DNA of 64,000 bases. Source: Xanthomonas fragariae. GTDB taxonomy: Bacteria > Pseudomonadota > Gammaproteobacteria > Xanthomonadales > Xanthomonadaceae. This document shows, one piece after another, positions 12,101 to 18,186 of this stretch. The stretch covers positions 1,922,001 through 1,986,000 of the forward strand of contig NZ_CP071955.1 of the NCBI RefSeq assembly GCF_017603965.1. The letters are read 5' to 3'. The translations under genes and the position numbers were made by a program. The notes below the pieces were generated by a model that saw only the letters and a list, made by a program, of their open reading frames with translations, had not been told where the DNA came from and did not search any database. Numbering within the stretch: the first letter of the stretch is position 1; the number at the start of each line of letters is the position of its first letter.

Positions 12101-12433
12101 TCTGTCCGAGCGTCGCTCGGGCGGGGTACCGCGTCGGTCGGTAGGATCATCGCGCCGGTGCGAGTGAGTGGCTGGCTGTTGCTGAGCGTGCCTGTCCCAT
12201 GCGCAGCCACTGGCTCCAGTTTGCGCATTCACAGACAAAGGAACCCTACGTTGCGTCGCCGTCCCAGGCTCATCCTGTTCTACCCGCCGCCGTTTGGACG
12301 GTGGCCGCACGAGCAGCGGCTGACTGTCGCGGGAGCTGGCTGCAGCCTGCTCCCCGGCCGGCCTGGGCTGGTCCTCTCGAGGGAAAGGCCAGTTTGTGCC
12401 CGATGCGTTTAGATTGACTTTGGAGGTTTTCAT
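3185..12433 (-). CDS. xopAD: Type III effector XopAD (SKWP-repeat protein, 3082 aa)
   Basis: The very long frame has a basic, disordered N-terminus (about 1-270, KRRR and RPRYG stretches). About 32 tandem repeats of 42-43 residues follow (about 421-1795) with consensus NALSKWPDTPDCKxAANALA, one of them changed to GKWS. This is the SKWP signature of Xanthomonas XopAD and Ralstonia RipS. A long unique region (about 1800-2900) follows. The end (about 2915-3060) holds KSPGSLVEKF, NDALRY and EIQFHTP, resembling the RelA/SpoT nucleotidyltransferase fold. Family knowledge: delivered into plant cells by the Hrp type III system; activity undefined. No canonical PIP box was found in 12434-12760. Copies of a palindromic repeat bracket it. 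Confidence 0.93.
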   Translation of the reverse strand: MKTSKVNLNASGTNWPFPREDQPRPAGEQAAASSRDSQPLLVRPPSKRRRVEQDEPGTATQRRVPLSVNAQTGASGCAWDRHAQQQPATHSHRRDDPTDRRGTPPERRSDRVSAYVGASSSHRRPQRATHGLEATADLRLTEQKSERAAGKRPREEREPYRQPKRPRYGLELTTADLHRAEHRLDSAAKKRLQAERERYRRQLEAHSRIDQTHNAYLCVAMARDNELARRMDCKLALPFLASNFHAQTNAKWLDKYLQMIGNARPAADLTHSDLDRCTELAAQYLYKTEWFNGASLKQLAHVGNKLSKHPNQPACMDAIAWIARQVDQANGPLGLDDHLSVLLLNAFAKNTNSGRCEHAVARLARHLHRGHQARQCLEAKGIGLALNAFSKWFDHPDCRSMAHSLAELLASNSRLRYAMDAQSIANTLNALSKWPDALVCKNAANALASRLADNHADLRNALKPQEVANALNALSKWPDTPDCKVAANALALRLADEPELCKDLDPQGVANALNALSKWPDTPDCEKAANALAARLVDEPELCKDFYPQGVANALNALSKWPDTPDCKVAANALALRLADEPELCKDLDPQGVASALNALSKWPDTPDCKVAANALALRLADEPELYKDLDPQGVASALNALSKWPDTPVCKDAANALASRLAEEPELCNALKRQYIANALNALSKWPDIPLCAVAVKALASRLAAEPELRKDLDPQEVGIALNALSKWPDTQVCKDVADALSLRLAAEPELRKDLDPQGVANVLNALSKWPNTQVCKDVANALTSRLAAEPELRNALKRQHIANALNALSKWPDIPLCAVAVKALALRLADELRLADEPGSCNALRPIDVTQALNALSKWPDTQVCKDVADALSLRLAAEPKLRKDLDPQGVANALNALSKWPDTPDCKDAANALASRMADDDPGLRNALNPLDVAHVLNALSKWPDTPVCKKAANVLSLRLADDPGLRNALNPLDVAHVLNALSKWPDTLVCKTAANVLALRLANEPKLRNDLDQQGVANVLNALGKWSDTPVCKDVANVLASRLTDDDPGLRNALKPQEVANALNALSKWPDTPVCKDVANALISRLAKEPELRNALKRQHIANALNALSKWPDTPLCAVAVKALALRLADELQLADDEPGSCNALRPIDVTQALNALSKWPDMPDCKTAANALASRLAAEPKLRNDLDPQGVANVLNALSKWPDMPDCKAAASELAPRLADDNPDLRNALNPQGVANALNALSKWPDTPDCQDAANALALRLANEPGLRNTLKPLDVAQVFNALSKWPDTPFCKAAASELAPRLADDDPDLRNALNPQGVANALNALSKWPDTPDCKDAANALASRLADDAGLRNALNRLDVAHVLNALSKWPDMPDCKTAANALASRLAAEPKLRNDLDPQGVANVLNALSKWPDTPDCEAAASALAPRLADDNPDLRNALNPQGVANALNALSKWPDTPHCKTAANVLALRLANEPGLRNALKPLDVAQVLNALSKWPDTPHCETAASALALRLADEPKLRNDLDPQHVANALNALSKWPDTPDCKTAANVLALRLANEPELFKDLDPQGLANVLNALSKWPDTPACTKAIDALAGRLAADHDLRNALKPLDVAQVLNALSKWPDTPACKKAASTLALRLAEDAGLRNALKPQEVANALNALSKWPDTPDCQKATSALASRLADDDPDLRNALNPQGVANALNALSKWPDTPDCREATSALASRLADDAGLRNALRPIGVSQALNALSKWPGRASCEKAIDALAGRLATDHDLRHALEAQDVVLSLNALSKSLGGAACRQTALLLAECLGSTELPWQQFEMIGLAMLANAMSRLRHLDDEQFQTLGSDKLQALAGHLELRRERFASASVSEIGLIFKALSSAQLHRQMRPLARPALERVAALMHDDGLRETNLEGLGSLCMGLLPLIRSPELTPRHRGHALRVFNTLQPIVARKIDSYLTVGGSRASAQTEQHATRCPALTFFQVLKTYAVVSRQWKPRHLEGARQQLRQRREQLAQWVDQTLERTREAIEADLGEMSWNLIAQIEAGDQVFDALDRRMAKEAPRIAQAHPPSRFDLGAGRLGMRSAPGQPVVPAPGIGSTTHIVVDLRGKQVSTNAAETDKPYSLFTRLTGLPLVEVQLPGSISTFMLARTLTYQDEPWRFDMFGGSRATRGNMSRPADLLSGASASPSLLPAIRYADTVPGSSLMKLIAKLAPQREDWSRMQRSLLEMVPSDHVVEGTLRLGFFDDVSGPAHPFKLTAPDGRPLALCPNDGCGFLKLEVALRIPAFRERVCAWEAVQAGRASQAQRDLLAKDKGPTRLAPQALQHFPRDQAALQEAHEAMRRRLQALPPKLSQLALYELATSGGYEGQRIRAVPSADNKVHLPRERSGAFDAAGGALLVGKPPYDKENLLPVPQAHVATAAQGDATAEFLAQSFGIQYSYTGFDDSSGDAAGSGPAMLHSKGMLIVVPARNWPAQFADVDLACSKEDLKTLSRWTAGRDRSAVPQDMLSTGSLRLKDIVEPGRMGALPIPELRKRNMDTDGDDAFVYAGYPRLAELIAREMADREVRRGQPRSFKPPKTATPAIDPDTGHYQPGRLSEIMSLQRGGQVMGTASTLAARFMAQPDQLREAMARKMMFGTYDGIERDLRDGLRQVLDGETTDPRVLLGQLRAQAHEAIGRAHMPEAREAAELLHAQLLELEPATARSAEAPHLPDALAEAFPTLARAYMAAPDADARLRAILDNYPVCLLSHAQFPEGQPGLIPDEPELSMRNLFTIAIKVGTDALKSDTGTALFAKIVESCERSERAFAERVRSVPYGKTTARAMHEGRFDAEQTKVLLQNMPTMAAGVMQDALHALQQAGLIDSPPPPAERLRAVKHEDIVRATEALLTRAREMEPVVTDMLTRAAELHGGRLEGMRHQFKSPGSLVEKFERQMALKHKTLEEAAAGMNDALRYSVVLEPRHFTAGLRGVLASLDDQGHVRVKLVNLFMRYRQAFKAVNVTLRSPEGALWEIQFHTPDTFKLKEQFHDLYKRSFALQLKDAASQARQRELQAPAQAAFSGVNAPPGCEEIDDWE
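7040..11170 (-). repeat. About 32 tandem 126-129 bp units encoding SKWP repeats of XopAD
   Basis: Each unit encodes ALNALSKWPD...C...AANALA.RLA...LRNAL.P..VA. Two units (NELRLADEPGS and LQLADDEPGS types) are longer, at 48-49 residues. The first and last units are degenerate (FSKWFDHPDC, LSKSLGGAAC). Long identical stretches between units make copy-number change by recombination likely. Confidence 0.92.
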
Positions 12434-12772
12434 GCTTGCAACTTATTTAGTGGGTCCGCCTGCCAGCGGTTTGCGACGCTCGTTGCGGGTTGGGCAATCC
12501 ATGCCCCATCCGCAGTAGACATCTCCCGATTTTATCCGGACAACAGATCATCGGCTTCCCGACGTGGCGCCGGATGAAATTGAGGGGCGGCAGGGATTCA
12601 TACGAAATCCAGCCAATTTATTTCGTTCGGTCATGCTCATCGAGCTTGAAGGGCAGCGGGCATACCGAGGCGGCACAGACAGCGGAGTTATAAATCGCAA
12701 ATTTTTTCAGTCTGTTAGGCCTGATTTGGCTGTTTTTTCACGAATCCTGCCGGCTCTCATTCATCCTCACGA
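12434..12772. other. Intergenic region upstream of xopAD
   Basis: It holds the xopAD promoter region and one copy of the palindromic repeat. I searched for TTCGB-N15-TTCGB reading toward xopAD and found only single half-sites, so control by HrpX through a canonical PIP box is not supported here. Confidence 0.5.
12582..12758. repeat. Palindromic repeat, extended copy at the 5' side of xopAD
   Basis: It starts GAGGGGCGGCAGGGATTCAT and ends TTGGCTGTTTTTTCACGAATCCTGCCGGCTCTC, an inverted pair. At 177 bp it is longer than the 92-bp class, with about 110 bp of unrelated centre. With the copy at 3005-3106 it encloses xopAD exactly. Confidence 0.75.
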
Positions 12773-13560
12773 CGTCGCGATGGAAATCCTGTATTTGCAA
12801 CGTCCGCCACTGCGACCTGCACACAGCGCGCAACGATTGGGGTCGGATCTACTACCCGATCGTGCCGGGCCACGAGATTGTCGGCCGTGTGATCGAGGTC
12901 GGTGCGGAGGTCTCGCGCTATCGCGTTGGCGACCATGTCGCGGTGGGATGTATGATCGACAGCTGTCAGCAGTGCGATCAATGTCACTGCGGCGAAGAAC
13001 AGCTGTGCCGCGAGGGCAATACCGGCATTTACGCTGGCCGGCAGGGTGGCTATTCCAAACATCTGGTCGTGCGCGAAGAGTTCTGCCTGCAGATCCCCAA
13101 GGGACTTGACCCGACGCGTGCGCAGCGCCGTTGCTGTGCGCGGGCATCACCAGCTATTGGGCGTTGTGCACTTGCAAATGTCGGCCCCGGCAGTCGCGTC
13201 GGCGTGATCGGGCTGGGCGGGCTAGGGCATATGGCGGCCAAACTCGCCGCCGGCATGGGCGCCGACGTCACGGTACTCAGCCGCAGCTCACCGTCTCTGC
13301 CGATGCTCGACGTGGATGGCATGCTGGTGATCGTCGGCTAGGTCGGGCCGATGGAAGGCGCCAACACGGTGCCGCTGTTGCTCGGTCGCCGCCGCATTGC
13401 CGGCTCGCCGATGATGGCATCCGCGAAACCCAGGAGATGTTGGGTTTCTGCTCCAAGAAAGATATTTTTCCCGACTGCGAACTGATCCGGATGGATCAGA
13501 TAAACGACGCCCTTCATCGATGCCTACGTCGTCGGTCGCAAGCTCAACACCTTATATCGG
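12773..13560 (+). pseudogene. Zinc-type NAD(P)-dependent alcohol dehydrogenase, degraded
   Basis: Pieces of a CAD/YahK-type dehydrogenase are visible in order: HCDLHTARNDWG and VPGHEIVGRVIEVGAEV (catalytic-zinc region), GCMIDSCQQCDQCHCGEEQLC (structural-zinc cysteines), VGVIGLGGLGHMAAKLAAGMGADVTVLSRS (Rossmann motif), DGMLVIVG, and a C-terminal IRMDQIND. The N-terminus is missing, about 30-60 residues are deleted after VTVLSRS, a stop follows LVIVG and the reading frame then changes. It cannot give an active enzyme. Confidence 0.82.
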
Positions 13561-13644
13561 CAATCGCACCGACATCACGTTCCTCATCACATGCATGCTG
13601 GCAGCATCGGGGCCACGTTTAAACGCCGTCCGAATGAGTCCGCT

Positions 13645-14061
13645 ATGAATTCAATTGCCGTCCCGGCCCGCACATGGGCCATCCACCCGTTCCACGCAGC
13701 CGTTCTCGGTGGTGTGTGGCCGCTGTTTCTCGGTGCTCTGATGAGCGATTACGCGTATTGGAGCAGCTATCAGATTCAATGGAGCAACTTTGCGTCCTGG
13801 CTGCTGGTGGGGGCGATGGTGCTGACCACCATTGCGCTGGTGTGTGCAATCGTCGGGCTCGTGCGCGGAAGCCGCAACTTCATCTACGTGATCGCACTTG
13901 GCGCCGCTTGGATCGTTGGCTTCTTCGACGCCTTGCATCACGCCCGTGATGCGTGGGCCATCATGCCGGCAGCGTTGGTGTTGTCGGCGATCGCGACGCT
14001 GTTTGCACTGGTTGCAACCTGGGCGGGATTGTCCGCTCTGCGCGTGGGAGGTGCACGATGA
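13645..14061 (+). CDS. DUF2231-like inner-membrane protein
   Basis: 138 residues starting MNSIAVPARTWAIHPFHAAVLGG, with four hydrophobic segments (about residues 15-35, 46-68, 75-95 and 105-130). The HPFHAAVLGGVWPLFLGALMSDYAYW opening matches the DUF2231 family of membrane proteins, which often sit beside periplasmic oxidoreductases. The stop overlaps the next start as ATGA at 14058-14061, so the two are translationally coupled. An upstream in-frame ATG at 13591 would add residues coded by the pseudogene tail and is less likely. Confidence 0.8.
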   Translation: MNSIAVPARTWAIHPFHAAVLGGVWPLFLGALMSDYAYWSSYQIQWSNFASWLLVGAMVLTTIALVCAIVGLVRGSRNFIYVIALGAAWIVGFFDALHHARDAWAIMPAALVLSAIATLFALVATWAGLSALRVGGAR

Positions 14062-15371
14062 AGCGTCAGGCAACCACACTCATCACGGCTTCCATTCTTG
14101 CCGCAGCGTTGGCCGCATGCGGTAAGGCACCTGAGCTCAATCAGCACGGTGCAACGCCAGAACTGCCTACGCCCGATCGTGGTTTATTGCCCGACATGAC
14201 CATCGCCGAGCCGGCCGCTTGGAATGAGCGTAAACCGACCGTGCCCGCAGGTTACCGGATCACTGCGATTGCCACCGATCTAGGCATTCCGCGCCAGACC
14301 CTGGTGCTGCCGAATGGCGACATTCTGGTGGCCGAAGGCCGTGGCGGCTCCGCACCGAATCTCAAGCCCAAGGACGTCATTGCCGGCGCGATCAAGGCAA
14401 AGGGTACGTCGCCGGTCAAAAGCGGCAATCGCTTGACCTTGTTGCGCGATGCCAACGGCGATGGCACCTATGAGTTGAAGACCGTGTTCGCCGACAAGCT
14501 CAACGCGCCGTACGGACTTGCGCTGATCGGCAACGCGCTCTACGTCGCCAATCAGGATGCGCTAGTGCGTTTTGCGTATCGCGATGGCCAGACGCAAGCG
14601 ACCGGCGCGCCGGGCAAGGTCACCGACTTGCCATCGGCGATCAATCACCACTGGACCAAAGCGCTGACCGCCAGCGCCGACGGTCGCTATCTTTATGTGG
14701 CGATCGGCTCCAACAGCAATATCACCGAGCGCGGCATGATTGCCGAAGTGGAGCGTGCTCGAGTGTGGCAAGTGGATGCGGCGACCGGCGCGCACAAGCC
14801 GTACGCCACCGGCCTGCGCAATCCCACTGCGCTCGCTATCCAGCCGGGGACCGGCGCATTGTGGGCCGTGGTCAACGAGCGCGACGAAATCGGCCCGAAT
14901 CTGGTGCCCGATTATCTGACCTCGGTGCGCAAAGACGGATTCTACGGCTGGCCCTACAGCTATTGGGGCAAAAACGTTGACAAGCGCGTGATGCCGCAGG
15001 ATCCGCAGAAAATTGCATCGGCTATCGTTCCTGACTACGCGTTGGGCTCGCATGTGGCCGCACTTGGTGTGGCGTTTTCGTCTACAGCGATGGGCTCAAA
15101 ATTCGCGGACGGCGTGTTCGTCGGCGAGCACGGCAGTTGGAATCGCGACCCGCCAGCAGGCTACAAGGTGGTGTTCGTGCCGTTCCGTGAAGGTCACCCG
15201 GCAGGCGACCCGATCGACTTCGTTTCTGGCTTCCATGGCGAAGACGGCAAGACCCGCGGCCGACCGGTCGGTGTCACCGTCGACCCACGTGGTGCATTGA
15301 TCGTCGCCGATGACTTGGCCAACATCATCTGGCGTGTCACGCCTGAGACGACCACTGCTTCGCCGCAGTAA
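14058..15371 (+). CDS. Sorbosone-dehydrogenase-family periplasmic lipoprotein
   Basis: 437 residues. The N-terminus MKRQATTLITASILAAALAAC is a lipoprotein signal with a lipobox ending at the Cys. The rest is a six-bladed beta-propeller of the PQQ-dependent sugar/L-sorbosone dehydrogenase family. Typical stretches are LVLPNGDILVAEGRG, APYGLALIGNALYVAN, GLRNPTALAIQPGTGALWAVVNERDEIGPNLVPDYLTSV, GVFVGEHGSWNR and GVTVDPRGALIVADD. It overlaps the upstream membrane protein by ATGA, suggesting a two-gene envelope oxidoreductase operon. Substrate and cofactor are inferred from the family only. Confidence 0.87.
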   Translation: MKRQATTLITASILAAALAACGKAPELNQHGATPELPTPDRGLLPDMTIAEPAAWNERKPTVPAGYRITAIATDLGIPRQTLVLPNGDILVAEGRGGSAPNLKPKDVIAGAIKAKGTSPVKSGNRLTLLRDANGDGTYELKTVFADKLNAPYGLALIGNALYVANQDALVRFAYRDGQTQATGAPGKVTDLPSAINHHWTKALTASADGRYLYVAIGSNSNITERGMIAEVERARVWQVDAATGAHKPYATGLRNPTALAIQPGTGALWAVVNERDEIGPNLVPDYLTSVRKDGFYGWPYSYWGKNVDKRVMPQDPQKIASAIVPDYALGSHVAALGVAFSSTAMGSKFADGVFVGEHGSWNRDPPAGYKVVFVPFREGHPAGDPIDFVSGFHGEDGKTRGRPVGVTVDPRGALIVADDLANIIWRVTPETTTASPQ

Positions 15372-15373
15372 CA

Positions 15374-15600
15374 CGCTGATGAGGCAGTGGCCGCTGATCA
15401 TGCCTCCCTCCAGGACGCCCAAGAAACCTTGGAGCGAGACCGACAAACTATGCAGGCCACGCGGAGGTCGATCGGGCACATCAGCCAAGCAAGCGGCTAG
15501 CTACCAGCCAGAGAGAGCAGCCGTCGACTTGAGGAAGCAATAGAGCGCGCACAGGGCAATGCGAGCTCCGCCAAGACCTCACGATCCAGCAGGCACGTGC
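15374..15600 (+). pseudogene. Coiled-coil gene fragment cut by an IS
   Basis: Two frames give heptad-rich peptide: ADEAVAADHASLQDAQETL up to a stop near 15500, then RRLEEAIERAQGNASSAKTS up to the IS edge at 15601. The composition resembles KfrA/TnpT-type coiled-coil proteins. A similar fragment lies at 58869-59138. Identity is tentative. Confidence 0.3.
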
Positions 15601-15639
15601 TGAACCGCCCCGGGATTTCGGGAGGCTGTTTGGTTTGAG

Positions 15640-16524
15640 TCACGCCGCTTTGGCGTAACCGGCCTGTTGTCGATAGTAAGCCTCTTCGGCTTCCGCTGGC
15701 GGAATGTTCCCGATCGACCCCAGCAAGCGTTTGTGGTTGTACCAGTCCACCCAATCCAGCGTGGCCAGTTCCACATCCTGGCGGTTGCGCCACGCGCGCC
15801 GGTGGATCACCTCGGCCTTGTACAACCCGTTGATCGTCTCGGCCAACGCGTTGTCATAGCTATCGCCCACGCTGCCCACCGACGGCTCGATCCCGGCGTC
15901 GGCCAGCCGCTCGGTGTAGCGGATCGACACATACTGCACGCCGCGGTCGGAGTGGTGGATCAGGCCGCCTTCGGTTGGACGACGCGCATGCAGCGCCTGC
16001 TCCAGCGCGTCCAGCACGAAGTCCGTGTGCGCCGTCTGCGACACCTTCCAGCCCACGATCCGCCGTGCGTACACGTCGATCACGAAGGCCACGTACACGA
16101 ACCCGGCCCAGGTCGAGACATACGTGAAGTCGCTGACCCACAGTCGGTTCGGCGACGGCGCATGGAACTGTCGGTTCACCTTGTCCAGCGGGCACGGCCG
16201 CTTGTCGCTGATCGTGGTCTTGACCACCTTCCCGCGTACCACGCCGCGCAGGCCAAGTGCGCCCATCAGTCGCTCCACCGTGCAGCGGGCCACCGCATAG
16301 CCCTCGCGCTTGAGCTGCCGCCAGACCTTGCGCACGCCGTACACCTGTCGGTTCTGCTCCCATACCCGCCGGATCTGCGGGCGCAGCGCCTGGTCCTTCC
16401 ACCAGCGGTTCGGGCGCAAGTTCGCGTCCGCTTCCCGCTGCGCGTGGCGGTAATACGTCGACGGGGCAACCTGCAGCACCTTGCAGATTGGCTCGACCCC
16501 GTGAACATCGCAATGTTCGGTCAC
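15640..16524 (-). CDS. IS3-family transposase OrfB (DDE integrase domain), copy 1
   Basis: 294 residues. An HTH_21-like start (YRHAQREADANLRPNRWWKD) precedes an rve integrase core. The DDE triad is visible as WVSDFTYVST, HHSDRGVQYVS and NALAETINGLYKAE. It is expected to be made as an OrfAB fusion by -1 frameshifting from the upstream orfA and to cut and join the IS ends. Intact. Confidence 0.95.
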   Translation of the reverse strand: MTEHCDVHGVEPICKVLQVAPSTYYRHAQREADANLRPNRWWKDQALRPQIRRVWEQNRQVYGVRKVWRQLKREGYAVARCTVERLMGALGLRGVVRGKVVKTTISDKRPCPLDKVNRQFHAPSPNRLWVSDFTYVSTWAGFVYVAFVIDVYARRIVGWKVSQTAHTDFVLDALEQALHARRPTEGGLIHHSDRGVQYVSIRYTERLADAGIEPSVGSVGDSYDNALAETINGLYKAEVIHRRAWRNRQDVELATLDWVDWYNHKRLLGSIGNIPPAEAEEAYYRQQAGYAKAA

Positions 16525-16532
16525 GAACGTGG

Positions 16533-16853
16533 TCAGGGCTTGAAGCGGCGGTCGAGCTCCGCCTGGGCAAAATACGCGCTGGCCTTGCGCAGGATCTCGT
16601 TGGCTTGCCTCAGCTCGCGCACTTCGCGTTCCAGCGCTTTCATCCGCGTCCGCTCGTCCGTCGTCAGCCCCTGACGCTTGCCGGCATCACGCTCGGCCTG
16701 ACGCACCCAGTTGCACAGCGTCTGCGACGAACAGCCAATCTTCCCGGCAATCGATTCGATCGCCGCCCACTGCGAGCCGTACTCGCCCTGATGCTCCCGC
16801 ACCAGCCGAACCGCGCGCTCTCGCACTTCCGGTGAATATTTCGTCTTGCTCAT
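16533..16853 (-). CDS. IS3-family transposase OrfA, copy 1
   Basis: 106 residues: an HTH_Tnp_1 domain ([36 protein letters not shown]) then a leucine-zipper-like segment ([21 protein letters not shown]). It binds the IS ends and multimerises. The stop lies 8 bp before the orfB ATG, in a different frame. Confidence 0.94.
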   Translation of the reverse strand: MSKTKYSPEVRERAVRLVREHQGEYGSQWAAIESIAGKIGCSSQTLCNWVRQAERDAGKRQGLTTDERTRMKALEREVRELRQANEILRKASAYFAQAELDRRFKP

Positions 16854-16903
16854 CGCCCCATCTTCTCAAGAGTTGGAGCCTCCCGAAATCCCGGGGCGGT
16901 TCA

Positions 16904-17216
16904 CAACTCAACTCCGGGGCGGTTTTTCCGTCGTTCCATCAGAGCTGGGGCGACTTGTCCGGGGTTTCGCGAAATGTGGGGCGCGCTTCCGCGGCGAATG
17001 GGGTGTATGTCTGCGGGGACGGGGGCATTTCCTCCGCGGCAATGCGGTGAACATCAGGCGCACCGGCAGCACGGGACGACCGCCACCGGCTGGCGTGGCC
17101 GGAAAATGTGGCAAAAAAGCGCCTGATCCAACGCGGCCCACGGCATGCGTTGCTCAATTGCACCAACGGATGACGCAGATCGATCTGGTTCTCCAGGCGC
17201 GAACGAAACAATTCGT
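16904..17216 (-). pseudogene. IS5-type transposase N-terminal remnant
   Basis: Read on the minus strand from about 17245, the peptide ELFRSRLENQIDLRHPLVQL resembles the start of IS5-family transposases (RLDNMLDLRHPLVRLA). RPVLPVRLM, the next conserved block, is in another frame. The fragment is truncated at IS copy 1 and carries frameshifts. It forms the chromosomal flank immediately left of the first dif/att site. Confidence 0.5.
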
Positions 17217-17656
17217 CAGCGGGTCTGTCTTCGGCAGCTTGAGCGTCCCGACCCTTGATTTCGCATAATGTATAGAGTGTGCGCATTATCAGACTGGAAT
17301 ACGAGCGGCGAAAGGGCCGTCACCAGCGCTTCATGAGCTCCTGCGTGGACCCCTATTGCGACCAGGCCCAGCGCCCCGATCACCGTAGTGACCGGGGACA
17401 GTCTGTCCCACAACGCACTCCACGCCTTTCTCTCGACCGCAGATCCCGCTTCCTCTTCGCGAACCTTTACCGCGAGTGCAGGGTCTGCCTGCGCCAGGTC
17501 GATCAGTGCCATCAGATGCGCATCTGTGATCTTCCCGCCTTTGCGCCATACGAACACTGAGTTCGCTGACACCTTGAGCCTTTGAGATACCGCGCGGTCG
17601 CTATCGCGCTCGCATACTTTGCGCGCACTGTCAATCAATTTATTTAGCGTGTTCAT
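17216..17656 (-). CDS. Prophage 1 repressor-like HTH membrane protein
   Basis: 146 residues. Residues about 15-50 (SDRAVSQRLKVSANSVFVWRKGGKITDAHLMALIDLA) look like a helix-turn-helix DNA-binding domain of filamentous-phage regulators. A hydrophobic segment (TTVIGALGLVAIGVHAGA) follows. It is divergent from the early genes with palindromes between (17681-17723), as expected for an immunity repressor. Its last coding part ends SDNAHTLYIMRN exactly over the dif/att site, after which GSGRSSCRRQTR is coded by chromosomal flank. The circular phage form would therefore encode a different C-terminus. Confidence 0.75.
   Translation of the reverse strand: MNTLNKLIDSARKVCERDSDRAVSQRLKVSANSVFVWRKGGKITDAHLMALIDLAQADPALAVKVREEEAGSAVERKAWSALWDRLSPVTTVIGALGLVAIGVHAGAHEALVTALSPLVFQSDNAHTLYIMRNQGSGRSSCRRQTR
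17258..17286 (+). other. dif/attL-type site, left end of prophage 1
   Basis: ATTTCGCATAATGTATAGAG followed by TGTGCGCATTATC. The left arm equals the dif-like site at 34921 (ATTTCGCATAATGTATATTA) and the right half is phage-specific. This fits XerC/XerD-mediated integration of a Cf/phiLf-type filamentous phage at dif. Confidence 0.85.
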
Positions 17657-17680
17657 ATCACATACCGTTTGATATCGGGC

Positions 17681-17723
17681 ATCACATGTGATTGTATACG
17701 TCCGTGTATCACACGCGGTGTGA
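17681..17723. promoter_or_regulatory. Operator-like palindromes of prophage 1
   Basis: ATCACATGTGAT (17681-17692, perfect) and TCACACGCGGTGTGA (17709-17723, 6-bp arms) sit between the repressor start and the rightward early genes. A related ATATCACAT is at the repressor start (about 17654-17662). They are plausible sites for the repressor. Prophage 2 has a different palindrome at the same place. Confidence 0.6.
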
Positions 17724-17782
17724 CACCCCGCCCCCCCGGTACCCCCCGGGGGCTACGGGTCAGGGTAGGGGATAGGGGCTTC

Positions 17783-18007
17783 ATGGACACCAACACATTC
17801 GCATTGCTCGGCGCCTCCGCGTTGACCGTCATCGTAGGCCTTGCCCGATTGGCCGCTTGGATTCTGGATCGTCGCGCCGAATCTGCGCTGCGCGCGCACC
17901 GCGAACAGGTCTTCATCATTGAAAGCTATGTCGGCCTCGTCGCTGCGTCGATTGAGCGCCGCGTGACCATTTCCAGCGCGCAAATCGAAATGGATTTCGT
18001 CGCATGA
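17783..18007 (+). CDS. Small early membrane protein, prophage 1
   Basis: 74 residues with one N-terminal membrane segment (FALLGASALTVIVGLARLAAW) and a charged cytoplasmic part. It starts at the ATG behind AGGGGATAGGGG, and its TGA overlaps the next ATG (ATGA at 18004). The equivalent position in prophage 2 (27164-27337) holds an unrelated one-segment membrane protein. Function unknown. Confidence 0.7.
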   Translation: MDTNTFALLGASALTVIVGLARLAAWILDRRAESALRAHREQVFIIESYVGLVAASIERRVTISSAQIEMDFVA

Positions 18008-18186
18008 CCGCCTCCGTTGTCTCGCACATTGACACCTATCACATTGTGATCGGTGGCCGTCGCATCCGCCGCTTCCGCCTGACCGTGCGCCTTGCTGGCC
18101 GCTTGGTTGAGCAGAGCGTGCACGCCTCGCGCGGTGCTGCTCGTGCCTGTGAAACCGCTGCTGTGGAGTTTTATGCGCATGGCTGA
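18004..18186 (+). CDS. Small early protein, prophage 1
   Basis: 60 residues, beta-rich with an HxxIGGRRIRRFRLTVRLAGR segment and no membrane stretch. It is coupled by ATGA to the gene before, and its end overlaps the replication gene start. No family recognised. Position suggests an early replication or regulatory accessory. Confidence 0.6.
   Translation: MTASVVSHIDTYHIVIGGRRIRRFRLTVRLAGRLVEQSVHASRGAARACETAAVEFYAHG

Larger units (their letters stand above)
15601..16903 (-). mobile_element. IS3-family insertion sequence, copy 1 (1303 bp, intact)
   Basis: The ends are TGAACCGCCCCGGGATTTCG at the left and its inverse, ending CCGGGGCGGTTCA, at the right. Two overlapping-type transposase genes fill it. 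A copy with identical transposase proteins lies at 21466-22768. Flanks here are TGC on the left and CAA on the right, so no 3-bp target duplication is seen, unlike copy 2. That suggests rearrangement after insertion. Confidence 0.95.

Noticed and set aside
12434..12760. PIP box for xopAD
   Set aside because: Only isolated CGAA/TTCG half-sites, none with 15-bp spacing.
15667..16674. Plus-strand frames inside both IS3-family copies
   Set aside because: Antisense to the transposase genes, duplicated only because the IS is duplicated.
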